A stretch of DNA of 64,000 nucleotides from Petrimonas mucosa (GCF_900095795.1 NZ_LT608328.1:1791001-1855000); one strand, 5' to 3'; numbered from the stretch's first letter, positions 1-9,119 are shown. Notes: a model not told the origin generated them from the letters alone. A program made the numbers and translations.

Positions 1-1049
1 ATGTGTTGCTGACGAATGTGACCGGGACAGGTTACAAGGGACGGATTCATAAAGAGGATGTTGCCGGATGGAATTTCCAGGGCAAGACTCATGTTTCGCC
101 GCTTGCACGTAGAATTGCCGAGGAACACAACATCGACCTGAAGGGTGTCAGGGGCACCGGACACAACGGTAAAATCATGAAGGATGATGTGCTGTTACTG
201 ATCTCCGATCCCGTACTGAAAGCACGGCTTACGCGTGATTCTTTTGCCGAGGCTACGGCAGCGCCGAAAATCCAGACTGGAATCAGCAAGCAGCTACAGA
301 TAGTACAGACCGAACCGAAGCCTGGTCAGCCGGCCAGGGTTGAAGAGGCCACAGCCTCGGAGACCGTTCCCTTGACCATGATGCGTAAAGTGATAGCCAA
401 GCGGATGTCGGAAAGCTATTTCTCGATCCCTTCGTTTATCCAGACTTGGGAAATCGATATGACCGAACTGCTTGATCTGCGCAAACGGCTATTGGAACCG
501 ATAAAGGAGAAAACCGGCAAGAAACTGACCGTCACCGATCTGATCTCGTTTGCCGTGGTGAAGACACTGATGAAGCACAAGTATATCAATGCGAGTTTGA
601 ATAGCGAGGTTACGGAAATCACTTTCCACAACTACGTGAACCTGGGAATGGCCGTAGGGATGGATGAGGGATTGCTGGTACCGGTAGTGAAGAATGCCGA
701 CAAAATGTCGCTCAGTGAACTGGTCGTCTCGCTGAAGGATCTCACCGAACGGACTCTCAACAAGAAACTGTTGCCCGACGAGCAGACCGGCAGCACCTTT
801 ACCATCAGTAATCTGGGCATGTATGGTGTGGAGCATTTCACGGCGATCATCAATCAGCCCAATGCTGCTATCTTGAGTGTTTCATCTACAAAGGAGACGC
901 TAGTGGTACGTAACGGGGAAGCGGTAATCCGCCCGATAATGAAGGTAAGCCTCACAAGCGATCACCGGATCATCGACGGACTGACGGCAGCCAAATTCAT
1001 GACCGATCTGAAGCAATTGCTTGAGAATCCGCTCTCACTATTAATATAA
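1..1049 (+). CDS. 2-oxoacid dehydrogenase acyltransferase (E2), 3' part
   Basis: This is the C-terminal part of the E2 subunit of a pyruvate or branched-chain 2-oxoacid dehydrogenase complex, which moves the acyl group from lipoyl-lysine to CoA in the cytoplasm. The reading frame is open to the window edge, so the N-terminal lipoyl domain must lie upstream; the GTG at 3 is probably internal. Two E1/E3-binding-domain signatures follow one another: the tail of one (VTGTGYKGRIHKEDV, residues 6-20) and a complete one (about residues 31-65, SPLARRIAEEH...GTGHNGKIMKDDV). A linker leads to the catalytic domain (about 120-348), which ends with the active-site HxxxD motif (DHRIIDG, H321/D325). The E3 gene follows 41 bp later, so the two are likely co-transcribed. 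Substrate specificity cannot be read from this fragment. Confidence 0.9.
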   Translation, partial: VLLTNVTGTGYKGRIHKEDVAGWNFQGKTHVSPLARRIAEEHNIDLKGVRGTGHNGKIMKDDVLLLISDPVLKARLTRDSFAEATAAPKIQTGISKQLQIVQTEPKPGQPARVEEATASETVPLTMMRKVIAKRMSESYFSIPSFIQTWEIDMTELLDLRKRLLEPIKEKTGKKLTVTDLISFAVVKTLMKHKYINASLNSEVTEITFHNYVNLGMAVGMDEGLLVPVVKNADKMSLSELVVSLKDLTERTLNKKLLPDEQTGSTFTISNLGMYGVEHFTAIINQPNAAILSVSSTKETLVVRNGEAVIRPIMKVSLTSDHRIIDGLTAAKFMTDLKQLLENPLSLLI

Positions 1050-1055
1050 AGTTGA

Positions 1056-1090
1056 TGTCTACTCAAAACTTATAACTCACAACTCAGAAC
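1056..1090 (+). repeat. Heptad-like repeat before lpdA
   Basis: The short gap before lpdA reads as 7-base steps (ACTCAAA, ACTTATA, ACTCACA, ACTCAGA) ending directly at the ATG. It resembles the longer heptad arrays at 49.9-56.2 kb. No function is known to me; it could simply be spacer DNA. Confidence 0.4.
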
Positions 1091-2794
1091 ATGGCATACG
1101 AAATTATAATGCCCAAAGCCGGGATCGACATGACCGAGGGGCAAATTGTAAAATGGTTGAAGAAAGAAGGTGATCCCGTAACAGAGGGAGAGATTATCCT
1201 CGAGATCATGACCGATAAAACCAGCATGGAACTCGAAGCGGAGGCTTCGGGCGTGCTCCTCAAGATTCTTCGTCACGATGGCGAAACGGTTCCGGTAACC
1301 GAAGTTATCGGTTATATCGGCCAAGAGGGCGAGGAGATTGTCACGAGCGACCAGGAGGAAGAGAAACCGGCAGTGGAGGAAGAGACCACAGACGGATCGC
1401 TGACCCGGCTTGAGGATTCCTACAACGTGATCGTTATCGGCGGTGGCCCGGCCGGCTATGTGGCGGCAATCCGTGCAGCCCAGCTCGGCGCAAAGGTGGC
1501 CATCGTGGAAAAGAAGGAGTTTGGCGGAACCTGTCTCAACCAGGGCTGTATTCCGACGAAAGCATACCTGAAGAGCGGAGAGATCATCGAGGAGGTAGAG
1601 ATGGCCGCTTCGCGGGGAATCCTCTTCGACAGCACCCACTACAAGGTAGATATGAAGAAGGTAGTGCAACACAAGAACTCGGTGGTGAAGAAATTGACCA
1701 GCGGTGTGGAGGCACTGCTCAGAAGCAACAAGGTGGAGATCTTCAAGGGTGTTGCCCGGATCAACAAAAACAAGGATGTGGTAGTGAACGGTTCTACCGT
1801 GATAAAGGGTGACAAGATCATTCTGGCAGGTGGATCCAAGGTTTCAAGAATCAACATCCCGGGTGTGGATCATCCCGGTGTGCTCTCCAGCGATGATCTG
1901 CTCTCCCTGGAGGAGCTGCCCGAAAGCCTGGCGGTGATTGGTGGTGGCGTGATCGGGATCGAGATGGCACAGGCCTTCAGTGCACTGGGAACGAAGGTAA
2001 CCGTCATCGAGATGATGGACCGGATCATCCCGTCGGTAGATGTAGAAGCTTCGGCTCTGCTTACCAAACTGCTGAAGAAGAGGAATGTGAAGATCATGAC
2101 CTCTACCAAGATTACGGAGATTGTCGACAAGAAAGGCAAGGTGGAGGTCCGGACCGAAGGTGGCGAATCGGTAGTAGCTGAGAAGGCGCTGGTTTCCATC
2201 GGACGTCTGCCCGATATCGAAGGAATGGGTGAAATCCAGTTCGAAATGGAGCGGGGCCGGATCAAGGTCGACAAATATATGGAGACCAGCGTGAAGGGAA
2301 TTTACGCGCCGGGCGATATCAACGCCATCAAGATGTTGGCTCACGTAGCTTTCCGTATGGGCGAGGTGGCTGCCGATAACGCTGTAAAAGGGAATCACCG
2401 TGAATTGAAATTGCATTCAGCTCCATCAGTTGTCTACACCCATCCCGAAGTGGCTATGGTTGGTCTGACTGAAGAGGAGGCCCGAGAACGGTACGATATC
2501 CGTGTAGGCCGGTTCGACTTTGCAGCTAACGGACGGGCTATGGCCTCCGGCGATAACGTTGGGTTTGTAAAGGTGATTGCCGACAACAAGTATGGTGAGA
2601 TCCTTGGCATTCACATCGTGGGTCCGGCAGCAGCCGAAATCATCAACCAGGCATCGTTGCTGATGGAGATGGAGATTACCGTGGATGAAGTGGTCAAAAC
2701 CATTTACGGTCACCCCACCTATTCCGAAGCACTCTTCGAAGCTTGCGCCGATGTATTGGGTGAAGCCATACACAATGTAAAGAAGCAGAAATAG
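1091..2794 (+). CDS. lpdA: Dihydrolipoyl dehydrogenase (E3) with N-terminal lipoyl domain
   Basis: Flavoprotein that reoxidises dihydrolipoamide with NAD+ in 2-oxoacid dehydrogenase complexes. The 567-residue protein has an extra N-terminal lipoyl domain (residues 1-80, lipoylation lysine K43 in MTDKTSME), an acidic linker (about 85-105), then the E3 core. The core shows the FAD site VIGGGPAG (about 115-122), the redox disulfide C148/C153 in GGTCLNQGCIP, a second Rossmann motif for NAD (VIGGGVIGIE) and the C-terminal His-Glu dyad H541/E546 in GHPTYSEA. It lies 41 bp after the E2 gene and is followed by a strong terminator. Lipoyl-E3 fusions are known in several bacteria; with the E2 they would supply a swinging arm on both subunits. 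Confidence 0.95.
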   Translation: MAYEIIMPKAGIDMTEGQIVKWLKKEGDPVTEGEIILEIMTDKTSMELEAEASGVLLKILRHDGETVPVTEVIGYIGQEGEEIVTSDQEEEKPAVEEETTDGSLTRLEDSYNVIVIGGGPAGYVAAIRAAQLGAKVAIVEKKEFGGTCLNQGCIPTKAYLKSGEIIEEVEMAASRGILFDSTHYKVDMKKVVQHKNSVVKKLTSGVEALLRSNKVEIFKGVARINKNKDVVVNGSTVIKGDKIILAGGSKVSRINIPGVDHPGVLSSDDLLSLEELPESLAVIGGGVIGIEMAQAFSALGTKVTVIEMMDRIIPSVDVEASALLTKLLKKRNVKIMTSTKITEIVDKKGKVEVRTEGGESVVAEKALVSIGRLPDIEGMGEIQFEMERGRIKVDKYMETSVKGIYAPGDINAIKMLAHVAFRMGEVAADNAVKGNHRELKLHSAPSVVYTHPEVAMVGLTEEEARERYDIRVGRFDFAANGRAMASGDNVGFVKVIADNKYGEILGIHIVGPAAAEIINQASLLMEMEITVDEVVKTIYGHPTYSEALFEACADVLGEAIHNVKKQK

Positions 2795-2818
2795 ATTGTG
2801 CCGTTAACGGCATAAATG

Positions 2819-2854
2819 AAAAGGAGTTCCGGTAAAATCGGAACTCCTTTTTTT
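2819..2854 (+). terminator. Rho-independent terminator after lpdA
   Basis: Hairpin AAGGAGTTCCG / CGGAACTCCTT with a short AT-rich loop and a run of T. It ends the E2-lpdA unit. The first bases of group II intron 1 come immediately after the T run. Confidence 0.85.
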
Positions 2855-3254
2855 GTTTGCTATGCATGTTCATTATCTATAGGGTTAAAGTCCCGAGCGG
2901 GCTTATTTTGGCGAGAACCGTTAGTTGATGGCAAGGGTGTTACCGCGAGGTATAACCTGAAAGAAGCCTAAAACAAAAGTTGGTACTAACGAACAGAAAC
3001 TGCATACTAAGGCTTACCCGGGGGGTAATGTGGCAATAAACACAGACGCCCTAAAGCCGTCCGTAACCCGGGGTAGTAAATGCAGTAGTATTAACAGGAA
3101 GATAATGCACTTAACGTAGGAGGTCTCTAACCCGAAAGGGGCAGAGAAGTCAGCAGAGGCCATAGTACCGCTATAAATATTGAGTAACGTCAATACAGGG
3201 AAGGGCTGAATTTTCAATTAAGGAGCAGTTATTTTGTAAATTGTAACGACCATT

Positions 3255-4649
3255 ATGAACCCAGGTAAACACGGGAACTTACAGATGAGTCTTTTTGACG
3301 AATGGGAGCGTGGCCAAAAGGTGAAGGGGACTGACGTATTCAGTTCAGGAAGCGGTTTGGTACGGGACGAGTGGTTGTCAGGTTGCAAAGAGGAACGAGC
3401 CTTAACCCAAGATTTAATGAGTGATATAACGGACTTAAAGAATCTTGATGCCGCATTGCGGCAAGTAATCAGTAACAGGGGAAGTGCGGGCATTGACGGG
3501 ATGACCGTTGACGAACTTAGAGATTGGCTTAACAGCCACCACCGAGAACTTCAACGCCAGTTAATGACAGGCACATACCAAGTTACGGCAGTTAAAGAGG
3601 TATTAATCCCGAAGCCTGATGGCGGGAAACGCCAACTGGGTATTCCCACGGTCAAAGATCGCTTGGTACAACAAGCGATAAGCCAAGTACTGTCGAAACG
3701 TTATGACCCTATATTCTCCGAATACAGCTACGGTTTTCGTCCACGGCGTAACGCTCATCAAGCATTACGTAAAGCGGGCGAATACGTGGCCGAAGGAAAG
3801 GATTGGGTTATCGACATAGACTTGGCAAAATTCTTTGACGAGGTGAATCACGACCGATTGCTTTGGCAGTTAAGTACTCGCGTTGGTGACAAGCGCGTAC
3901 TTAAGTTGATAGGTAAATTTCTTCGAGCAGGAATGCTAATCGGGGGGATGGCCAATCAACGGGTGAAAGGGACACCGCAAGGCAGCCCACTATCACCCCT
4001 GTTGTCGAATATCGTCTTAGACGAACTGGACAAGGAGTTAGAGCGGAGAGGACACTGCTTTGTACGCTACGCCGATGATATTATCATAATGGTCGGAAGC
4101 GAACCAGCCGCGGAGCGATCGATGCAAAGCCTCTCCAAGTTTATCGAAAATCGGATGCGATTAAGAATAAACAAGGAAAAGAGCCATATCGTCCGTCCTC
4201 ATCAACTCAATTATCTCGGTCATACTATCTTAAAAGGCGGGAGTTTAGGATTAAGCCGAAAGAGCGAACAACGCTTCAAGGCGAAACTAAAATCGCTTAC
4301 CAAACGCAACAGGGGCATTAGCTTCGATCAGTTAATAAGCGAGCTAAATCCCGTTCTACGAGGCTGGCTAAACTACTTCAAGCACGCAAAGATGAAAAGT
4401 CGTCTTCGCAACCTTGAAGCTTGGCTTCGTCGTAGATTAAGATGCTATCGTTTAAAACAATGCAAACGGGCGTTGGGCATAGCCAGGTTCTTGACCAAGT
4501 TGGGCGTTCCTTGGAACCGGAGCTGGACAACGGCGGGAAGTTCTAAGGGATGGTTTAGACTGTCAATGACCCACGCTGCACACGAGGGAATGAACCTTGA
4601 ATGGTTCAAGAAAACGGGACTTTACAGTTTAACGGCCAATTACGGTTAA
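3255..4649 (+). CDS. ltrA: Group II intron reverse transcriptase/maturase
   Basis: Intron-encoded protein (464 residues) that helps its intron fold and copies it into new DNA sites. It has RT fingers and palm with GIDGMTVDEL, the RT motif PKPDGGKRQLGIPTV, GFRPRRNAHQAL, the palm motif KGTPQGSPLSPLLSN and the catalytic YADD, then the maturase (X/thumb) domain RGWLNYFKHAK and RRRLRCYRLKQCKR. No HNH endonuclease domain follows, as in class C introns. The ATG at 3255 lies a little downstream of TTAAGGAGCAG; an in-frame ATG at 3285 (MSLFDEWERG) is an alternative. All key residues are present, so it may be active. Confidence 0.92.
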   Translation: MNPGKHGNLQMSLFDEWERGQKVKGTDVFSSGSGLVRDEWLSGCKEERALTQDLMSDITDLKNLDAALRQVISNRGSAGIDGMTVDELRDWLNSHHRELQRQLMTGTYQVTAVKEVLIPKPDGGKRQLGIPTVKDRLVQQAISQVLSKRYDPIFSEYSYGFRPRRNAHQALRKAGEYVAEGKDWVIDIDLAKFFDEVNHDRLLWQLSTRVGDKRVLKLIGKFLRAGMLIGGMANQRVKGTPQGSPLSPLLSNIVLDELDKELERRGHCFVRYADDIIIMVGSEPAAERSMQSLSKFIENRMRLRINKEKSHIVRPHQLNYLGHTILKGGSLGLSRKSEQRFKAKLKSLTKRNRGISFDQLISELNPVLRGWLNYFKHAKMKSRLRNLEAWLRRRLRCYRLKQCKRALGIARFLTKLGVPWNRSWTTAGSSKGWFRLSMTHAAHEGMNLEWFKKTGLYSLTANYG

Positions 4650-4658
4650 ACATTGAAG

Positions 4659-4695
4659 AAACCGCCTAATACGAGAGACGTACGTTGGGTGGTGT
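4659..4695 (+). ncRNA. Group II intron 1 domain V
   Basis: The 37-base hairpin pairs ACCGCCTAA with TTGGGTGGT, has a two-base bulge (CG) and an upper stem TACG/CGTA. This is the domain V layout. The catalytic triad reads CGC with the G wobble-paired to T(U), as in IIC-type introns, rather than the commoner AGC. Confidence 0.75.
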
Positions 4696-4748
4696 GAGAG
4701 GATAGCAGAGTTAGGAGTAATTACCTATCTTTGCATCCTACTCGATTG

Positions 4749-6197
4749 CTACAGGCTCTCACCGAAATCTTCCTTGAACTTGGCTATCAGCTTCTGTGGC
4801 CAGTCGTCAACCGGTTCCAGTCCTCCCATGAAGAAACGGAGTACAGGAGGCTCATAGACAAATTTCAGCCCGCCGATAAGGGTGCGATTCTGATTGAGCC
4901 AGCTGACACGGTCGATCACATATTTGATCTGCGAGAGGGTGAAGACGCGCCGTGGAACGGCCAGCCGTACCAGCTCCATGTCGGCATAGGTCTCGTTTCC
5001 ATACTCGTCGCGCTGATTGGAGACCGAGCCACGCTCCATACCCCGGATACCGGAAATCAGGAAGAGGGCTGCAGCAAGTGCCCCGGCAGGATATTGGGTT
5101 TGGGGGATATGTGAACAGATGTCCATGGCATCCAGATGGGCGCCGAGTACACCGGCCGGCTTCAGCATTGGAACCCCGTTTTTGTCCAGCTCATTTACGA
5201 GGTAGCGGATAAATTCGGGACTTTGGCAGATCATGGTCTCGTCGAGTGTCTCATAGAGTCCCACCGCCATCGACTCGATCTCGCGGACCGAAATGCCTCC
5301 ATAGGTCAAGAATCCCTCATAGAGCGGAACGAGTGCTTCCAGCTCCTTGTAAATCGCCTCGTTGTTGGTGCAGATACCTCCACCTCGGGAAGAGCTGAGT
5401 TTCCGGGCCGAAAAGTAAACGATATCAGCCATGTCGGTCATTGTTTTGATGATGGTCTCCATGGAGGAGTCGTTGAACTCCTTTTCGCGTAATTTCACCA
5501 GATAAGCATTTTCACCCAACAGGCTGGCATCGAGCACCAGGCGGATATTGTATTTGTCGGCAATGGCTCGCACATCGCGCAGATTCTGGATCGAGAAGGG
5601 TTGTCCGCCAATCAGGTTGGTGGATGCCTCCATCCGGATAAAGGGGATGTTTTTTGCACCGTGACGCTTGATGTTCTCTTCCAGCTTCTCGATGTTCATA
5701 TTGCCCTTGAACGGATGATCTGAATTCATCACATACCCCTCATCGTAAAGCAGTTCCACGATACGCCCCCCGCACTCGGTGATATGTGCCAGTGTGGTAG
5801 TGAAATGGTAGTTCATCGGAACCAGGCTGCCCTGCTTGATATAGGCTTTCGACAGGATATTCTCGGCTGCACGTCCCTGATGGACCGGCAGGTAGTACTT
5901 TTTACCCAACACCTCCTCTACGGCTTTCTGCAGCCGGTAAAAACTCTGAGAACCGGCATATGCATCGTCGGCCTGCATCATGGCAGCCATCTGGTTGTCG
6001 CTCATGGCATTGGTTCCGCTGTCGGTAAGCATGTCCAGAAATACATCTTTCGTGTTTAGTCTGAATGTGTTAAATCCTCCCTCCTGCAATGCTTCCAACC
6101 GGCGCTCGATAGGTACTAAATGTAGTTTTTGTACAACACGTACTTTGTGCAATTCCAACGGTATCTCTTCACCGCTGTAAAATTTAATCTCCTGCAT
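4749..6197 (-). CDS. Tryptophanase / tyrosine phenol-lyase family beta-eliminating lyase
   Basis: PLP enzyme of the aromatic amino-acid lyase family (482 residues), which would split tryptophan or tyrosine into indole or phenol, pyruvate and ammonia in the cytosol. Visible family features: LTDSGTNAMS (58-67), DDAYAGSQSFYRL (77-89), the HQGRAAE motif (106-112), the PLP-nitrogen aspartate D223 in LVLDASLLGENAY, and the Schiff-base lysine K266 in FSARKLSSSRGGG. The segment around the lysine differs from classical TnaA (SAKKDAMV) and TPL, so substrate is uncertain and I assign no symbol. It is convergent with the intron and diverges from the ROK kinase gene. Its stop codon lies three bases beyond the inferred intron end. 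Confidence 0.87.
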   Translation of the reverse strand: MQEIKFYSGEEIPLELHKVRVVQKLHLVPIERRLEALQEGGFNTFRLNTKDVFLDMLTDSGTNAMSDNQMAAMMQADDAYAGSQSFYRLQKAVEEVLGKKYYLPVHQGRAAENILSKAYIKQGSLVPMNYHFTTTLAHITECGGRIVELLYDEGYVMNSDHPFKGNMNIEKLEENIKRHGAKNIPFIRMEASTNLIGGQPFSIQNLRDVRAIADKYNIRLVLDASLLGENAYLVKLREKEFNDSSMETIIKTMTDMADIVYFSARKLSSSRGGGICTNNEAIYKELEALVPLYEGFLTYGGISVREIESMAVGLYETLDETMICQSPEFIRYLVNELDKNGVPMLKPAGVLGAHLDAMDICSHIPQTQYPAGALAAALFLISGIRGMERGSVSNQRDEYGNETYADMELVRLAVPRRVFTLSQIKYVIDRVSWLNQNRTLIGGLKFVYEPPVLRFFMGGLEPVDDWPQKLIAKFKEDFGESL

Positions 6198-6400
6198 AAT
6201 TCTTGTTATTGTTTGTAAAGTTAAAAGTCTCTATTGCTTTATTCGGTCAAAATATTAGAGAAAAACATGTCGTTTTGTTATGACGATTTGCAAAGATATG
6301 TCAAAATATAACATTTCAAACCTAAATTCAAGTTTAAATTGAAAAAATGAGCATCAACCATTTTTTTTAACAATATAAAGGCATGATGACAAATAAATCG

Positions 6401-6408
6401 TATATTTG
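6401..6408 (+). promoter_or_regulatory. Bacteroidota -7 promoter element, ROK gene
   Basis: TATATTTG matches the TAnnTTTG -7 consensus and lies 43 bases before the ATG at 6452. The 254-base divergent gap (6198-6451) is otherwise AT-rich. No clear matching element was found for the minus-strand lyase. Confidence 0.6.
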
Positions 6409-6451
6409 CGAGAAGAATTAATCTCATTGAATAACATTTAAAAATAAACTC

Positions 6452-7414
6452 ATGGATAAACCTTATGTAATAGGTATTGACGTGGGCGGTACAAATACAG
6501 TAGTTGGTATCGTCGACAAGAGAGGACAGATTTTGCGTAGCGGAAGCCTTAAAACTGCCAAACATGCCAATGTGGAAGACTATCTCGATGAGTTGGCTGA
6601 GGTGATTGAAGATGTGATCAAGGACATCGCCACCAAAGAACAGATCAAGGGAATCGGAGCCGGAACGCCAAACGGCAACTATTTCACCGGTAGCATTGAG
6701 TTTGCGCCCAACCTCCGCTGGAAGGGTATTATTCCGTTTGCTCAAATGCTGGAAGAGAGGGTGGGTATTCCCGTAGCACTGACCAACGACGCCAATGCGG
6801 CGGCAATCGGGGAGATGACTTACGGAGCAGCCCGTGGTATGAAAGACTTCATTGTGATCACGCTCGGTACTGGTGTCGGAAGCGGAATTGTGGTCAACGG
6901 CCAGCTGGTGTACGGTCATGACGGCTTTGCCGGTGAACTTGGCCATGTCATTATGCGTCGTTCAAACGGACGGGTGTGCGGTTGCGGAAGATCGGGATGT
7001 TTGGAGGCTTACACTTCGGCAACGGGTGTGGCACGTACTGCACGCGAATACCTCGAGCTTCAGCACGACGCAAAGAGCCAGTTGCGCAATATTCCCATCG
7101 ACGAGATTACCTCGAAGGATGTTTTCGATGCAGCTATGGCCGGCGATGAGATGGCAAAGGAGATATTCCGTTTCACAGGCGAGATGCTGGGTGAAGCTTT
7201 TGCCGACTTCGTGGCGTTCTCGAGTCCCGAAGCCATCATCCTTTTCGGAGGATTGGCCAAAGCGGGTGATCTCATCATGAATCCAGTCCGCGAATCGATG
7301 GAACGGAACCTGTTGCCCATTTTCAAGAACAAGGTAAAACTGCTCTTCTCCGAACTCAAGGAGAGCGATGCAGCCGTACTCGGAGCAAGTGCACTCGGTT
7401 GGGAGGTGAGATAA
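6452..7414 (+). CDS. ROK family kinase, probable glucokinase
   Basis: Cytosolic ATP-dependent sugar kinase (320 residues), probably phosphorylating glucose. It has the phosphate-binding motif GIDVGGTNT (8-16), the catalytic NDANAAAIGE region, the ATP-binding LGTGVGSGIV, and the ROK zinc site formed by the His of GELGHVIM with the cysteines in CGCGRSGCLEAY. The C-terminal adenosine motif is LFGGLAKAGDL. It stands alone with its own promoter and terminator. Specificity within ROK (glucose, N-acetylmannosamine or other sugars) cannot be fixed from the sequence; glucokinase is the usual role of this form in Bacteroidales. Confidence 0.9.
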   Translation: MDKPYVIGIDVGGTNTVVGIVDKRGQILRSGSLKTAKHANVEDYLDELAEVIEDVIKDIATKEQIKGIGAGTPNGNYFTGSIEFAPNLRWKGIIPFAQMLEERVGIPVALTNDANAAAIGEMTYGAARGMKDFIVITLGTGVGSGIVVNGQLVYGHDGFAGELGHVIMRRSNGRVCGCGRSGCLEAYTSATGVARTAREYLELQHDAKSQLRNIPIDEITSKDVFDAAMAGDEMAKEIFRFTGEMLGEAFADFVAFSSPEAIILFGGLAKAGDLIMNPVRESMERNLLPIFKNKVKLLFSELKESDAAVLGASALGWEVR

Positions 7415-7438
7415 CCATCCAGTTGACTAGAAAAGACA

Positions 7439-7470
7439 AAAACCGCCTCGTATCCGGGGCGGTTTTTCTG
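7439..7470 (+). terminator. Rho-independent terminator after ROK kinase
   Basis: AAACCGCC / GGCGGTTT stem around a 10-base loop, followed by TTTTCTGTTT. Confidence 0.85.
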
Positions 7471-7562
7471 TTTAAGGATTGTTGTCTGTCACCGGGATAA
7501 GAATTTTTTCGTACCTTGTTGAATCTAACATTTTTTATTTATTAAAATTACGATAGATTTTA

Positions 7563-7570
7563 TACCTTTG
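7563..7570 (+). promoter_or_regulatory. Bacteroidota -7 promoter element, purH
   Basis: TACCTTTG fits TAnnTTTG, 25 bases before the purH ATG. Confidence 0.6.
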
Positions 7571-7595
7571 TACTCTTTAAAAAAAGGAATCACTA

Positions 7596-9119
7596 ATGTC
7601 AAAGAAGATCAATTCAGCGCTGATTTCAGTGTTTCATAAAGATGGTTTGGAAGAAATATTGAAACTGCTGAACAGCCTAAATGTGAAGTTCATATCCACG
7701 GGAGGAACCCGTGATTTTATCCAGTCGTTGGGATATGAGTGCGAATCTGTGGAAGATATTACCGGCTATCCGTCAATTCTGGGCGGACGTGTAAAGACGC
7801 TGCATCCCAAGATTTTTGGTGGAATCCTTTATCGGCGTGACGAGGAACAGGACCGGAAGATTATCAAGTCATACGATATTCCATCTATCGACCTGGTGAT
7901 TGTTGATCTCTATCCGTTTGAGAAAACAGTTGCAGCCAATGCAACCGAAGAAGAAATCATCGAGAAAATTGATATCGGAGGTATCTCCCTGATCCGCGGT
8001 GCAGCCAAGAATTATAAAGATGTGATTGTGGTGGCATCGAAGCAGCAGTATAAACCTCTGCTCGATCTGTTGAAGGAGAAGAACGGCAACAGCGATATTG
8101 AAGATCGCCGCTGGTTTGCCAAAGAGGCTTTTGCAGTTTCGTCGGCATATGATTCCGCCATCTTCAGCTATTTCGATACCGGCGTGAATTCGGCACTAAG
8201 GGTGACTGCAGGTAGCGGTAAAACACTGAGATATGGTGAGAACCCGCACCAGAAGGGAATCTTCTATGGAAATTTCAGTGAGGCATTTGAGCAGTTGCAC
8301 GGCAAGGAGATCTCCTACAACAACTTGCTCGACATTGATGCTGCTGTTTCATTGATTGCCGATTTTGACGAGACTGCCCTGGCCATCCTGAAGCACAACA
8401 ACGCCTGCGGCATGGCATGCCGAGATACGGTCAAAGAGGCTTGGGAGGCAGCATTGGCCGCCGATCCGATCTCTGCTTTCGGTGGGATCGTGGTTACCAA
8501 CCGGCCGGTAGATGCAGAGGCGGCAAAGGCTATCAACGAAATTTTCTTTGAGGTGATCATCGCACCCGACTTCCTGCCTGACGCACTTGCCATACTCTCA
8601 CAGAAGAAGAACAGGATCATTCTGAAACAGAAATTGATTGCCGGAGAGGTAAACAACCTCATGATCCGTTCGGCACTGAATGGTTTTCTGGTACAGGACA
8701 GGGATACGGCTGTACAGACCAGGCAGGACCTGACGGTTGTAACCGAGAAATTTCCCACTGAAAAGGAGACGGAAGATCTGCTCTTTGCCAATATACTGGT
8801 GAAACATACCAAGTCGAATGCCATCGTGCTGGCAAAAAACAAACAGTTGATTGCCAGCGGAACCGGACAGACATCACGGGTGGATGCATTGAACCAGGCT
8901 ATCGAGAAGGCCAGAACATTCAAGTTCGACCTTCAGGGAGCCGTTATGGCATCGGATGCTTTCTTCCCATTTCCCGACTGTGTGGAGATTGCGCATAAGG
9001 CAGGGATAACAGCTGTGATTCAGCCTGGGGGTTCCATCAAGGATGCCGAGTCGGTTGCATACTGCAACAAGCATGGCCTGGCGATGGTGACGACTGGAAT
9101 CAGACATTTCAAACATTAA
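7596..9119 (+). CDS. purH: Bifunctional AICAR transformylase / IMP cyclohydrolase
   Basis: Catalyses the last two steps of IMP synthesis: formylation of AICAR by 10-formyl-THF, then ring closure (507 residues, normal length). The N-terminal MGS-like cyclohydrolase domain (about 1-145) shows STGGTRDFI and GGRVKTLHPKIFGGIL. The transformylase domain (about 150-507) shows RYGENPHQKG, the catalytic region KHNNACGMA (canonical KHxNPCG, with Ala in place of Pro), DPISAFGG and a C-terminal SDAFFPFPD...IQPGGSIKD block. In Bacteroidales purH is often followed by mreB; here an IS1595 element now separates them. Confidence 0.97.
   Translation: MSKKINSALISVFHKDGLEEILKLLNSLNVKFISTGGTRDFIQSLGYECESVEDITGYPSILGGRVKTLHPKIFGGILYRRDEEQDRKIIKSYDIPSIDLVIVDLYPFEKTVAANATEEEIIEKIDIGGISLIRGAAKNYKDVIVVASKQQYKPLLDLLKEKNGNSDIEDRRWFAKEAFAVSSAYDSAIFSYFDTGVNSALRVTAGSGKTLRYGENPHQKGIFYGNFSEAFEQLHGKEISYNNLLDIDAAVSLIADFDETALAILKHNNACGMACRDTVKEAWEAALAADPISAFGGIVVTNRPVDAEAAKAINEIFFEVIIAPDFLPDALAILSQKKNRIILKQKLIAGEVNNLMIRSALNGFLVQDRDTAVQTRQDLTVVTEKFPTEKETEDLLFANILVKHTKSNAIVLAKNKQLIASGTGQTSRVDALNQAIEKARTFKFDLQGAVMASDAFFPFPDCVEIAHKAGITAVIQPGGSIKDAESVAYCNKHGLAMVTTGIRHFKH

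Larger units (their letters stand above)
2855..4746 (+). mobile_element. Group II intron 1 (IIC-like)
   Basis: Ribozyme-type retroelement carrying its own reverse transcriptase. The 5' end is placed at GTTTGC behind the terminator T run, and the 3' end at ...CTACTCGAT, matching intron 2 (22555-24468), which also starts after a hairpin and ends in TACTCGAT before TGC. The roughly 400-base 5' structured part shares blocks with intron 2 (GGCAAGGGTGTT, CTGAAAGAAGCC, GAACAGAAAC-like, AAGTCAGCAGAGG, TTAAGGAGCAGT). Length (about 1.89 kb), an RT lacking an endonuclease domain and insertion behind a terminator all fit bacterial class C introns. Exact ends are inferred to within a few bases. Confidence 0.8.

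Noticed and set aside
4731-5492. Several plus-strand frames inside the tryptophanase-like gene
   Set aside because: They are antisense to a full-length conserved enzyme gene and have no family features.
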